Shown here one piece after another: positions 47,611-59,700 of a stretch of 64,000 nucleotides of DNA. The translations under genes and the position numbers were made by a program. Each line of letters begins with the position of its first letter. The stretch's first letter is position 1. The stretch comes from Sapria himalayana (lineage: Eukaryota; Streptophyta; Magnoliopsida; Malpighiales; Rafflesiaceae), in assembly GCA_029783825.1 (NCBI GenBank), contig JAREIK010000506.1:1871002-1935001 (forward strand), in the 5' to 3' direction. The notes under the pieces were generated by a model. The model saw only the letters and a list, made by a program, of their open reading frames with translations. It did not search any database and had not been told where the DNA came from.

Positions 47611-49780
47611 ATCATTTTAAGTAATGGAAAAATATCATTTTATAGTACTTCAAAGATGTAAGGACAAGAATGTAGCCTTGAATTAGGAAAAATATCATTT
47701 ATAGTAATGGAAGGCATTGTCGTGGGGAACAAAATTTTTGTAGCTGGTTTAGAAGTGGACCAAGCAATGATTTCCATAATCAGGACTCTTTTACCTCTCA
47801 CAATAGTTTAAGGGAATTATGAGTTTCCTAGGGCATGCTATAATTTATAGAAAATTTATCAAGAACTTCTCAAAAATATCAAGACTATTATGCAGATTCC
47901 TGGAAAATGACCCAATTTAATTTTAATGAGCCATGCCAAACTAGATTTGAAGAGATCAAAATCAGACTAGTGGAAGCTTCAATCATAGCCACACTAGATT
48001 AAAATAGTGCATTTGAAATCATGTGTGATACTTGTGATTTTACAATGGGAGCTATACTAGGAAATTAGAAGAGACAAGATATTTAGGGACATCTACTATG
48101 CTAGCAAAACCTTTAATGAAGCTCAGGAGAATTATTCCACTACTAAAAAGGAGATGCTTGCAATGGTATTTGCATGTAAAAAATTTTGGCCTTACATTTT
48201 GGGTTCGCATGTTATCAACCATATTGGATCACGGAGTGATTAAATATTTAATGGAAAAGAAGAAAGCTAAGCCAAGATTGATCAGATGGGTGATATTACT
48301 ATAAAAATTAGATCTTAAAATCAAGGATAAATAGGGTTGTGATAATGTGATAGCAGATCACTTATCAGGAATAGAAATAACTACTGAGATTGAGGAAGAA
48401 TATGAAGTCAATAAAAAATTTTTAGATGGGCTGCCATTTTAGCTCTTATTACAAATACCTTAGTATAATGATATCGTGAATTACTTAGCTTGTGGAGTTA
48501 TGCAACTAGAAACTAGTTACTAGAAAAGGAAAAAACTATGAAATGATAGTAGATACTATATGTGAGATGACCCTTTTTTATTTTAAAGAAAAGCTAATAT
48601 GATTATTAGAAGGTGTGCGCCAGAAAGAGAATAAGGAAACATATTGAAAGAATGTCATCCATCACCATATGGGGGGCATTTTTTAGGGGACAAAAAAAAC
48701 TCACAATATTATCCAATCAGGTGTCCACTGGCATACTATATTTAAGGATTGTGTTGAATGAGTCAAGTTATGTGATCAATGACAAAAAATGTGGAATGTC
48801 AACAAGAGAAATGAAATACCCCTACAATGTATATTGGTGGTTCAAATTTTTGATGTATTGGGGATAGATTTTATGGGATCTTTTTCACATTCCTATAGAA
48901 ATGTATACATAATTCTAGCTATTGATTATGTATCAAAGTGGGTGGAGGTAGTTTCTCTCCCAAAGAATAATGCTAATACAGTGGTAGGATTCATGCAAAG
49001 CAATATTTTGAAAAGATTTGGGACACCTAAAACTATCATAAGTATTGGAAGAAGCCATTTTGCCAATATGGGTTTTAAGAAATTGATGAATAGATATGAG
49101 GTTAAATAGATATTAAGTTTGGCATATCATCCTCAGATTAATGATCAAGCTAAATTTTTCAATAGAAAGTTTAAGAGAATTCTAGAAAAACTATGAGCTC
49201 AAGCTGAAAAGATTAGTCATCAAAGCTAGATGATGCACTATGGGCTTATAAAATCGCATTTTGAGCACCCATTGAAATGTTCCCATACTGAATTATCTTT
49301 GGAGAACCTTGTCAACTGCCTCTAGAATTGGAATACAAATTAATTTGGACCATCAAACAATTGAATTTTGACTTCAAGGTTACTAAATAAAAAATATTAC
49401 TCCATATTAATGAGCTGGATGAGTTGAGAAATAAAACCTACGGGAGTTCTAGAATATACAAAGACAAAACAAAGAAATGGTATAATCAAAGGATCTTGAG
49501 GAAAGAATTTAAGGTATGAGATTTAGTTTTGCTTTTTAACTTTAGACTAAAACTATTTTCAGGAAAGCTGAAGTCAAAATAGAGTAGTCTATATATAGTA
49601 GTAAAAAAAAACATTTGGGATAGTAACAGTGAGAACTAGTGTTGGGGAAGAGTTTATGGTGAATGATCAAAGACAACACTACCTTAGTAGAAAATGAGTT
49701 CAGACGAGATGAAATTTCTATAGATGGAATTATTTCTAAAGTTAGTAGCAGCAAGTAGCACATTCCAGCAATGCACTAAA
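47611..49780 (+). pseudogene. Athila-like pol relic: RT end, RNase H, integrase
   Basis: Plus-strand frames give LQRCKDKNVALN (RT thumb), then an RNase H block, YYASKTFNEAQENYSTTKKE and MLAMVFACKKFWPYILGS (about 48090-48210). An AKPRLIRWV block (48270-48293) follows, then the integrase zinc-finger side, IIRRCAPEREIRKH (about 48605). The integrase core ORF 48789-49109 reads GIDFMGSFSHSYRNVYIILA, DYVSKWVEVVSLPKNNA and LKRFGTPKTIISIGRSHF. The second catalytic aspartate, normally in IISDGGSHF, is isoleucine. SLAYHPQINDQAK (about 49115) follows after a stop. The C-terminal part (ELDELRNKTY-like, KTKQRNGI) runs to about 49500. Stops and shifts are frequent, and the upstream RT and gag are missing. 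Confidence 0.75.
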
Positions 49781-50930
49781 AATTGAGCAACTTATGAGAG
49801 GCAACCCATATAAGAGTTTTATTTGAGTGTTTAAATTTATTTCTGCTTCTTATTTCTTTTTAGTAGTTTAGAATTTATTGTTAATGTTTTTTTGATGATT
49901 TATTTGTAGAGTTTTATAGGCTGAGGACAAATTAGCACAAAAGGAAAAGTTTACTGAAAAATATCTATCAAGCCAAGAAGATCAAAACTAAAACGAGATT
50001 TTTCTATTTCCCTTAGAAGTCATTTTTTAAAAGATGGTTGATTTTGAGTTGGGGCGTGGGGAGAACAATTTAAGAAGCAAGGAACAAAATGGTCTTGACT
50101 AGGGTGTTTAATTGAATATTTTCATGATAATAATGAGCTATTGCGTGTTATATTTTTTAGGGTGCATGCAGATCCTTAAAAAATTAAAATTGTGTTGTTT
50201 ACTCAATCAACCAAAAAGAGAGACATTTTTTTGTTTGTCATGACAATTTGGCATAGGTCATAATAGGAAACTAAGAAAAGAGACTTAAATCTTGGTCACA
50301 ACATAATTTCTGAGGAAACAATAATAATTTTAAATGAGGCAAACTCATGTCACAACACAGATTTAGACATGACACCATTTTTTAGATGTCAACATTGTTA
50401 ATGTCACAGCATAATTTCTAAGAAAATTATATTGTTACCAATTAAAAAAGAATTTCACAACCTAATTGGCTGACCAACATTTTGCAACACTAAAAGAAGG
50501 AAATCAAGTAAGTCACGATAAACAAAAATTAGGTCATGAAAGTTACTTTAAGTCATGACAAACTTAGGTGTGTTGTAACATAAAAAAATTGAGTGAATGA
50601 CATAATTTTAAACAAAAGGCTAATCATTGAAAAAAAGACAAAAGCAAAAAAAAATTGTGGGCTGAAATTTTTTTGGGACATGCACACTTGAATTTCAACC
50701 ATAGAGATTAAAGTAGTGACAAGCACACATTAATCTTTCCATTCCACCGAGATTAAAAGAATGGTATGTGTACTTTAATTTTGAGCACTACGTATGAACT
50801 TCAATTTAAAAACCCCAAACAATTCTACTTCTACTTCTTTTATTACCAACTCAACAAATTCATTCCTCTTGTGGGTCATTCGAAGATATAACTCTAGCAT
50901 CCCCGTTTTTGTCATGACAATTCTTGATAA
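49781..50930 (+). other. post-pol spacer of the Athila-like relic
   Basis: Starts with AGAGGCAACCCATATAAGAG (49776-49795), the GAGGCAACCC motif typical after integrase in Athila elements. It then carries many GTCATGACA, GGTCACAACA and CATAATTT words (50230-50600) and becomes more gene-like near 50820. No ORF of note. Confidence 0.5.
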
Positions 50931-52142
50931 ACCCAATTCCAAACAAAATGGCTGAGAACTAAATTTTTGTCCCCAACCTAACGAAACTCATGGAAAAGAA
51001 TGATCAACAAAAGGAGGAGGTTCAACTAGAACCTCCAACATAAACAAACTTGTGGGAAGAATTAGAAGCTCCAATTGAATTAGAGCCACACGTAGAAGCA
51101 AGTGGGAAGAAAAAAAATGGTTGAGACACTCGAGGAGTTGAAAGAGGAAGGTAAAACATTTATTTCTAATGAAGCACACTCCACCTAGAAAAAACACTAC
51201 TCTCAGAAAGGCTTTATTGGAGAGAGAGACTTAGAAAAATTTATCCAAATCTTTTAAAAGAAAATGGAGCAACTAGGTTGGAGGGTCTTCTGTGAGCACC
51301 AAAGATCAGGATACACTGCAATGGTATGGGAGTTCTACTTGAAATTGGTGGCAATGAAGATATAAACTATTTGAGTCTGAGGAGTATAGGTTTTGTTTGG
51401 AAAGAAAAACCTTAAATGAATTGTACCAACTCGAGCATCAAAAGCATAGTTTAAGTACAAGAAGATGACGAACATACTAGATCATAAAAAAATTATCAAA
51501 AGATTGACTAATGGAAAAGGGAAGTGGGAAAGTAGTAAGCAAAAAACACATGAGGCCATAAACCAAATAAAAGTTATAGAAGAGGCTAAGGTTTGATTCT
51601 ATTTCATTTTATTAGTTATAGCTCCAACCAAACATACGTGCTCCATTAATGAACCAGAAGCATTGCTATTCTATGCCATCTTAGAGGGGTAAAAAATAAA
51701 TTTTGGAGCAATTATAGAGACTTCAATATTGGGATACCATAAGGAAAATAGAAGATGATTGATTCCTCTCCCAATATTGATCACCAAGCTATGCCTTGCA
51801 GCAAGGGTGAAAGAGAGAAGAAAAAAAGAATTTTGCTCAATTATCTCGTCTCTGACTTTGATAGGAGTAGTTAAGGGGAAAAGAAATATAAAGCAAAGAA
51901 AAGTAGTCGAGGTTAAGGTCGACTCTGAGGAGGTAAGAAATAATGAGATAAACTTTGAATAAGCCCTAGAAAATGCCCAAACTTCTATGATGACAAAGAA
52001 AAGATAACAAGAAGAGGAAGAAGCCCATACCCCCATTAGAACATGACTTGCACCACCAGAAGAAAAAAAAACCCTTTGATCTACTCACCACTCCCATTAA
52101 GAATAGAGTATAAGAAAGCAGGTGAAAGCTCAAGATTGGAGG
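50931..52142 (+). pseudogene. Athila-type extra ORF relic, N-terminal part
   Basis: Downstream of pol in the same orientation. A lysine/glutamate-rich start leads to GERDLEKFIQIF (about 51220) and GWRVFCEHQRS...MVWEFYLKL (about 51280-51350), the W-x-FVEHP...LVREFYANL signature of the putative plant transposon protein domain. Later EPEALLFYAILEG-KINFGAIIETSIL (about 51653-51735) and PLPILITKLCLAARVKER (51762-51815) match the LLYAIL-G-xINVGxII and PSLITxLCxxAGV blocks. The reading has several stops. It is split at 52142 by hAT copy C and continues at 57751. Such ORFs are sometimes called env-like by position, but no membrane segment is seen here. Confidence 0.65.
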
Positions 52143-52864
52143 TAGATGTGGCAAGTGGGCTGGGAAGCATGGGCATGATGTGAGGCACGACCCTACTAAA
52201 TCGTGCTTGGCCCGATGCAATACAATCCAAAACCATACTTGGACTCATGCTGTGCCGACATAGAGGCATGACTCCTGTCGTGTTGGGTCTTGGGGTGCTG
52301 GGCCTCGTGGTGGGCCAAGCTTGACCCAGTTACCTAATTCATAGGTACGGTCCATCAGCATGGTAGGATACCATGCTTGGAAAAAGTTTTGGGTGAGGTA
52401 CGGTTGGACTGCACCCAACATGCCTGGTTATTTATAAAAAAATAATATTTTATTAAAAAAGTTTGACCCATCTTTCACATGTGGTGGTTTTTTATAAAGA
52501 CCACCATGCATTTGGCTGAGGCAATCCACATGGGACATTCCATACCCATGTGGACGTGCCATAGGGTGACGCATGCCTTCCCTTACCTCCAAGCCAACCG
52601 CATGAGCTGAGCCTGAGCCGAGCACATGAGCCCCGAGCAGATAGTCAGAACCTTTTTGAATTTGGTTAACCCTAATGGCTAACCCAAGTCCTAATGGTCC
52701 AAAATAAAAATAAAAACTAAGTTCATCCAGATTGTAGGATACACTTCTAACTGCTAGGGTAAAAGATTTGATGGATGTCAGATTTCTTCCCTATTTAATC
52801 TTTTAAAAAAATTTTAAAAATAAAAAACATATATTTTTTTCATTCTTTTTCTATTCTATATAAT

Positions 52865-53145
52865 GTTTTTCTCATCTCTTTTCTCTCAATCTCACAATCT
52901 CACAATCTCACTCTCCTTCTCTATCTCAATCTCTCTCTCTCTCTCTCTCGCTCTGATCTTGTCTCATCTCTCTCTCTCTCTCATCTCATCTAATCTCTTC
53001 TCATCTCTCTCTATCTCACATCTCATCTCTCTTTCTTTCTCATCTCATCTTATCTCATCTCTCGCTCATCTCGTCTCATCTCTCTCTCTCTCTCTCTCTC
53101 TCTTCTCATCTCATCTCCTTTCTCTCTCTCTCCTCTCGGTTTGTT
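52865..53145 (+). repeat. CT / TCATCTC-rich polypyrimidine tract
   Basis: Runs of (CT)n alternate with TCTCATCTCATC words. The equivalent position in copies A (12855-12925) and B (27660-27730) has a shorter polypurine tract on the plus strand. So this is the transposase leader of the family, expanded in copy C. The 94-codon plus ORF across it (LSLSLS, SSHL) is low complexity. Confidence 0.85.
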
Positions 53146-54182
53146 AATTGCTTTTGTTTCAGCTTCACTCTCTGGTGTGGATAGTGGACTATGGTGTGGG
53201 CGATCAGTATTGTGGCTTTTTCTATCATATCCATATTCAATATTCCATAAATAGGTATTATTTTTAAAATTTTATTTAGTTTTTTATTTTTAGTAATAAT
53301 TTAATATCAAATAATTTAAATTTAGAAATTAAAATTTCGTATATATTTAATAAACTATAAAAAATTAAAATTGTAAATAGTTTATTAAATGATAACGAGA
53401 TTAACATAAACATAAACATAAATAATTTTAATATTAATAACTTTATGGAAAGGTCCAAGGCCAAAACCATATTTTCTCTCATGATCTCGAACCAAACTCA
53501 ACCATCTAAAAAATAAAAAATAGAAGAACATTTGTATTTTAGACTCACTAAAACAAAATACAAAATAAATTGCTAGGGATGTCAATAAAGAATCAGTATA
53601 ATATAAGTATTATAAGAAAATATATACTTATAGGAGTGCGTGTGAGACTGAGCACTTAAAGAGACATGCTGAACATAGTACCAAAAAACATGGTACAATA
53701 GATCCCATGCAAACCCAACTAAGAGGTGAGGTCTTTGAGGTTGGATATAGTTTAGCTTCAATGTTGACCGCTTCATATAGCACAAATTAGGGAGAGAAAG
53801 CATGACCAAACTAGGTACCATGATATGTCTTTTGATTAGATTTTTGGAGGATTCAATGGGTATTCAGTATCATACATTCTTATTTTTCGCCTACATATTA
53901 TAGGATTCCTATGTTCACATGTAGGAATGACATACTAAAATATTATAAATTAGAAAAATAAATAATAACTAATGAATTTAGGGAATATAGTAGTGTGGTG
54001 TCTGTGACATCACATATCTGGATTAGTCACGTTGATATTTCTTTTATATGTCTCACAACCTACTATGTAGATTCTAAATGGTTACTAAATAAAAAAAATA
54101 TTAAGGTTTTTAGAGATTCTTTATCATCATGATGACCTAGCCATATATGAGTACATGATGCAAATATTTAGAGAATATAATA

Positions 54183-55115
54183 TTAGATAGATAGGTAGTT
54201 ACATTTATTGATAGATAGATTGATAAACATATAGACATATAGACATATAAACATATAAATAGATAGAGAGGCATATATAGATAGAGAGAGACAAATAAAT
54301 AGATAAAAAGATAGATATACAAATAGAAAGAAAAAATGATAGATAGATAGATACAAATATATATAGATAGATAAATAGATAGATAGATAGATAGATACAA
54401 ATAAAGATAGATAGACATATAGACATACATACAGATAGATAGATAGATAATTAGATAGATAGATAGACAGATAGGCAATTATATAGATATATAGATAAAT
54501 ATTTAGATAGTCAGGCTGACATATAGACAAAAGACCTATACATGAGTACAGAGATAAATAGATAGATTGACAGATTAATAGAAAGACAAATATACAGATA
54601 GATAGATTGAATTTAAGACTGATAAAAAATAGATAGATAGTTAGATAATGAGATATACAAATAGACAGATAGACATATAAACAAATAGATAGATAGAAAG
54701 ATAGTCATATAAACATATAGATTGATAGACAGATAGATAGATAGATAGATATACAACAGATAGATAAATAAATAGATAGATAGATAGACATACAAATAGA
54801 TAGATAGATAGATAGACAAACAAACAGATAGATAGATAGATAAAGAGATAGACAAATATATAGATAGACAGATAGACAAATAGACAAATAGATGGATGGA
54901 TGGATAGACAGATAGATGGATAGACAGATAGACATATAGGCAAATATATATATAGACATATAAATAGATAGATGGATAGACAAATAGACATATAGTAGAT
55001 AATTTGTTGAAATGTATCTATCATTTATTGAAATGTATCTATCATTTATAGACATATAGTAGACATATAGGCAAATATATATATAGACATATAAATAGAT
55101 AGATTGTTAGACTAT
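54183..55115. repeat. interrupted GATA/GACA microsatellite array, about 930 bp
   Basis: GATAGATAGATA runs alternate with GACATATAGACA, AAATAGATAG and TATAGACATA words. Larger internal duplications include ACATATAGGCAAATATATAT at about 54933 and 55063, and AAATGTATCTATCATTTAT at about 55010 and 55030. Minus-strand ORFs of up to 127 codons across it (IYLSIYLSIYL) are artefacts of the repeat. It sits precisely within the hAT C transposase coding region. Confidence 0.95.
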
Positions 55116-55980
55116 TAGAGTTGGGCCATTAAGAAAGATTTTTTATATTAGATGAATGTGTCACGTCATTAACCTGATAGTACAAGTGGGAATGAACGTT
55201 ATTTCCTTCACTTTAGAAAAAATAAGTAACTCACTAAAATATCTTTGGATGCTTAGTAGAAAAAAAAAGAGTCTGGTAGTTTCTATTTGCCTATGAGTCT
55301 AAAGAATAAGAAATTTCAAATGAATATGAGATACTGTTTGAATTACACATACATGATGTTTGAGTTGTGTGTTGGATATGAACATATGATATCCTAATAC
55401 ATCAATAATAAGAGGGACAAACTTATTATTGATGATAGAGACTGGGATATAAAAATTTATTTATGAAATTCCTGAATATTTTTTATGACATGACAAACAC
55501 GTGTTCCTCTGTTTATACTCACACCACTTACATTTCACTCAGGTGCATGTGCAATATTAGTGGAATATTTAGTAAGTTTATAGATGCCCCAATATTTAGG
55601 ACATTAATATTAAGATGGAAACCAAGTACTAAAAGTACTAGTCCACCATTCTATCTCTTTATTGTATGATTGCATGTTTTGGCCCCATGGTTACGATAGA
55701 AGGGGTGGATAATATTTTGACATACATATCATTGTGTATAAACCAAAAACTAGAGGTGTCAAATGGGCATGGCTGGGCCAGCTTGACCCAAGGCATGACA
55801 TGATTTGGTCGTGCCTGGCTCGGCACGGCACGAAAATGACCAATGTCGAGTCTGTTCAGGGCACGGCTAGTATCGTGCCATGCCAAGGATAATCGAGCCA
55901 TGTCCCGAGCCAGGAATGACTCGGTACCAAGGCCCATGGGCACGATATCTTGGCACACGCTGAGATATGCGGTGATCCAC

Positions 55981-56061
55981 CTAGCCTGATGCCCTTGACT
56001 TGAACCCGACTACCTGAGGCCCGATGCCCCTGACTTGAACGCGACTACCTGAGGCCTGATA
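55981..56061. repeat. 37-bp tandem duplication in the nested hAT
   Basis: GCCTGATGCCCTTGACTTGA...CCCGACTACCTGAG is followed by GCCCGATGCCCCTGACTTGA...GCGACTACCTGAG and the start of a third unit, GCCTGATAG. The period is about 37 bp with few differences. Confidence 0.8.
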
Positions 56062-56136
56062 GATCCAAAAGTTCTTTTGGGCCCAAACTTGACTCATGGT
56101 CTTTTTCGATGTGAGCCCGAGTCCCGATTCCATTCC

Positions 56137-56162
56137 ATTCCAGAAGCCGAAGCTTCTGGAAT
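56137..56162. other. perfect 11-bp stem-loop
   Basis: ATTCCAGAAGC and GCTTCTGGAAT enclose CGAA. Related AGAAGC...AAGCTTCTGGATGG words occur in copies A (about 13150-13175) and B (about 27950-27990), so this is probably a conserved structural motif of the hAT family. Confidence 0.75.
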
Positions 56163-57750
56163 ATGAACTATTCTAGTTGGTTCGACGACCGAATCGACCC
56201 AATGGTAAAAAAAATAAAAAATAAAAATAAAAAAATTCAATCTGAGCCATTGGATTTCACCTCCAACAGCTATGGGACAGAATCCGACAGCCGTAAGGAT
56301 TTTGCCCATTTTTTTATTATTAAATTTTTTTTAAAAAAAATTCTTTTATTAATCTATAAAATCTCCCCTCATATAAACATAAACTAATTTGAAAAAAATA
56401 TAAATTTATTAAAAATTAATAACTGGCCCATACGGGACAGTTCTACTGGGCTGATAGGCCATTCCTAGCCTGGCCTAAAGAAACCATGTTGAGCTAGGCA
56501 CGGCATGGTGGCCCAGCTAGGCCACTTAAAACTAAGCCGAGCTAGCCTAGCCCATTTGACATCCCTACTAGAAACACTAACTTGAAGGGTTTATTCACAA
56601 AAAGATGACTGAGTTATTTACATACTATGACACTATGTATGGTAGTAGTTATAGTCAGGCTACAAATATGGATATATATACCATATTCGTAGATGATGAC
56701 TTCTCCATTCAGTTAGCAAGGTGGAAACAATGGGGATGCCCATCAAATAAGAGCGAGCTATCTTGGTACTTACATACTGATTATTGCTCAATCTTATCAC
56801 ATAACAATAAAAAAAACTTTGATATTTTATAATGGTGGAAATCATATGAGTTCACCTATCTTGTGCTATCTAAGATGACTTGGGATCTACTAATTCCTCA
56901 GTGTGTTAGGCATAGCATTAGAGTCTATTTTTTTATTATAGTCAATATAATTTCAGATAAGAGATTGAAACTATAACTAGATCTCATTGAGGCACTAGCA
57001 TATATAAAGGATTGAAAAGATTCAAGGTTAGGGTTGACATCTAGGATTATACTAGAACAAGAGCAGATGAGTTGCTGGCAGATAATGACTCGTGAGACTT
57101 TGATAATGGTCCAGATATCATCATATACTTATATTATGTTAATTAGTTGCATACTTATACTGGATGATATTGGAATTGATCTTGTATTATTATGATTGAG
57201 ATTGATGATTTTTATTTTTTATTATTGTTGTGAGTTGTGACATTGTGTTATTTTATTTTGTTTGGATTGAATGATGAATAATGAATGAATTTTTTTATTA
57301 TTTATTATACTTAGTCATTTATGTTAATGAACTTATCTTTTTGTTTTTTATGTGAAATAACAAATAATATATTGTCATAACTCATAGAGGATAACTTATA
57401 ATATGAAATTTGTAAAAAGAATTAAAATAATTAATCCAAAATTCCACAACTGGTGTGGGTGGGGGTGAGATGATGAGTTGAGTGTGAGTCAGTATCGAAG
57501 TCCTAGCTAGGGCCTAGGCTATGCTTGAATATTCAGGCCTAAACTAGCCAATCTCTGCATGGCCCATCATGACCAAACATGACCCACCCCAAATCTAGTT
57601 AGACTCAAGCCGTATGGGCTATGCTGAGCCATGCCAGACTAGTCATTATTAAGTCTTGTCATGCCTGGCACATCATGGTGGCCCGACTATGCCACCAAAA
57701 ATCAGACTATGACAACATGACATGACCTGTTTGACATATCTAAATGGAGG

Positions 57751-58430
57751 AAACAACCTCCAAAATGATGGAGATACTGATCTCCATGAAAAAGGATTTG
57801 GAAGAGATAGAAAATAAATATCAACCCAATCAAAAAACTCAAGGAAGACACTTGGGAAGTAGAACTTTAAAGGAGGGATCAACAAAGAAAGGAAGCCTCA
57901 GATAGAAGAGAGGGAATCAGGAGGGAAGAAAGGAAGGAATGGGAAAAGGACATGTTGCAACAAATAAAATTTAGTTTTGAAGCATTCTTGAAGACACAGG
58001 GTAATTAAGACTTGGAACTTCAAACTTTCACAATAGAAAGGAAGTCAGATTTAGATGCTAAAATAATAGAACAAGTCAAAGGTTTCAAATACCTCTAAAT
58101 TTAAAGAATCTGAGAAAACAACTAAGAGCAATATACATGGAGTTGGAAGACAAAGATATATATTGAAAAAAATATGGCACAAGAACCTAGATCTAATCTA
58201 CAAAAACTTGACAATTATCTTGAATGTTTAACAAATATCTAGTGTGTTGTCAACTCCTTGGGATGTAGGCAAGATGATCTATAAGTCATGTTATATATGA
58301 TTCATAGAGTTGTCTATATGACAAATGAGTCAAAGAAAAATAAGTTACATGATATAACTTTTTTAAATTCAATTGTTACTTTCTATCATAGACTGCAAAC
58401 CTCCTGATATTATATCAAAACTACCTTTCA
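57751..58430 (+). pseudogene. Athila-type extra ORF relic, C-terminal part
   Basis: Continuation of the ORF split by hAT C. It is a lysine-, glutamate- and glutamine-rich stretch consistent with the coiled-coil tail of the extra ORF (57760-58150), much broken by stops. No domain beyond the coil can be named. Confidence 0.4.
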
Positions 58431-59700
58431 AAAGAAAGCAATAATGTCATATTAATTGAACTGATAAAAAAGAAATGATAACTAAGACACTAGGATGGAG
58501 AGGCTTCAAGAGAGATTGGATGACATGACTTTGACAATGAGAACCTTATAAAATCAAATTGGATAATTGACATTATCAATGAAAAGAAAGAAATTTAATG
58601 AACAACCAAGTAATACTAAAGAAATTCTGAAAAAGTTCTTGTATATATTGCTTCAAAGCAGAGAAGAGTTGGAAGGGTAATGCATTAAGTAAGAGGATTA
58701 TAGAAACTCTGACTGATAGCTCTATGATTTTCCCAAGAATCATGGCTCCTAGTGAGAATTTTTCAAAAGTTGTAGTGCATACTAAAAATGTTTCCACATA
58801 TGAAGATCGTGGTGCTACCAAACTTCCAAAGCCATGACTTTAGTGGAACTACAAGCTAAACTCTCATCCATAGCTATGAATGAATGATGTAAAAAAAATA
58901 AAGGAGTGATTGGAGGTTACACAAGACTTTGGAGAAAAAGAAATGAATTTGAATAAAGCTAAAGGTAAGTTTTCAATGAATCTTTTATTTCTACAATATT
59001 TTAGGAAGAAAAAATTGGAAGAATACATTAAGAAAATTTTCATCATACTCTAAAACTAGAATTACAATATCATTTGATTAAGCTCTAAGCTAAATATCAA
59101 ACTATATAAAGTTAATAAAAGATATTATGAGTAGTAAGAAAAGGTAGTCATATGGAATAGTGAATATGATTGAGAATAATAGTAAATTTATTCAATGAAT
59201 ACTTCTAAGATAATTGAAGGATCCTAAAAGTTTTATTATACATTGTATCATAGAGAGACTAAATTTTTGCAAGGCATTAAACAACTTAGGATCAATAGTT
59301 AACTTCATGTTCTTGACATTTGCATGAAGGTTCAATCTCAAAAAAAAATCACTCCAACTTCTCTCTCTCTCTCTCTCTCCAAATGGCTAATCAAATAATT
59401 AAGAGCAAGAATGTGATCATTGAAGATGTTTTAGTTAAGATTGGTATCCTTATTTTACCATAGATTTAATTATATTGAATATGGAAGAAGATAATTATGC
59501 ACTATTAATTGTGAATATGGAATAAGATTATTGATGTCAAAAAATTGAAGTTCACTCCATGTATTAATGAAAAGCAAGTAAATTTTAATCTATATAAAGA
59601 CATATAGGATCTACATGATGATATGACAAATGAAGAAGATGCTGTAGAAGAATTACTTTGGAGGTGTGAAAGTGATGAAGATGAAGAATGTTGTAGCTTT
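58431..59700 (+). pseudogene. Athila-like gag-protease fragment
   Basis: Colinear with the 16.3-17.7 kb relic. It has a coil ending LKNQIG-LTLSMKRKKFNEQP (about 58550-58610), SENFSKVVVHTKNVSTYEDR (58752-58811) and a LEVTQDFGEKEMNLNKAKGK block (about 58910-58970). FLQYFRKKKLEEYIKK (58990-59037) follows, then a degraded protease region. Next come NVIIEDVLVKIGILILP (about 59410-59460) and EKQVNFNLYKDI (59570-59605), and finally an acidic NEEDAVEELLWRCESDEDEE (59629-59688). It ends at an R1 copy in the same orientation. The DLG active site is not readable and no RT follows. Confidence 0.65.

Larger units (their letters stand above)
55751..56567. mobile_element. non-autonomous hAT element nested in hAT copy C, 817 bp
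   Basis: Ends TAGAGGTGTCAAATGGGC and, complemented, TAGGGATGTCAAATGGGC (16 of 18). Flanks CCAAAAAC (55743-55750) and CTAGAAAC (56568-56575) match at 6 of 8. Hat copy A, uninterrupted here, has one CTAGGAAT at this point (complement of 11025-11032), so both flanks descend from a single site. Subterminal GGCCCGGCACG-like GC-rich sequence is at both sides and no transposase is present. Confidence 0.85.
53580..57110 (+). pseudogene. hAT transposase relic, copy C
   Basis: Plus-strand pieces in order. An N-terminal SMTKLGTMICLLIRFLEDS lies at about 53800-53855. TSHIWISHVDISFICLTTYY then VDSKWLLNKKNI follow at about 54005-54100. An IYE-MMQIFREYNI block ends at about 54183. The GATA array then replaces the FDNASNN region. 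Coding resumes with a RERFFIL-ECVTSLT-like block (about 55140). The nested hAT interrupts at 55751-56567. After it come MTELFTYYDTMYGSSYSQAT (56605), DDDFSIQLAR and SELSWYL. A WWKSYEFTYLVLSKMTWDLL block (56832-56891) and RLKL-LDLIEALAYIKD (about 56964-57014) form the dimerisation domain. It is inactive. Confidence 0.78.
52143..57742 (+). mobile_element. hAT element copy C, with GATA array and a nested hAT
   Basis: Ends TAGATGTGGCAAGTGGGC and, complemented, TAGATATGTCAAACAGGT. Flanks ATTGGAGG (52135-52142) and AATGGAGG (57743-57750) form an 8-bp duplication matching at 7 of 8. GC-rich subterminal DNA lies at about 52145-52630 and 57470-57740. In between, colinear with copies A and B, are a polypyrimidine leader (52865-53140) and the transposase relic. 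Two later additions inflate it to 5.6 kb: a GATA/GACA array and a complete non-autonomous hAT. The host is the Athila-type extra ORF, which rejoins across the duplication. Confidence 0.85.

Noticed and set aside
52863..53147. 94-codon plus ORF rich in serine and leucine, resembling a signal-anchored peptide
   Set aside because: It is a translation of the CT/TCATCTC tract in the hAT leader.
54137..55055. Several long minus-strand ORFs (up to 127 codons) rich in IYLS, resembling membrane proteins
   Set aside because: They arise from the TATC reading of the GATA/GACA array in all three frames. The sequence is simple repeat.
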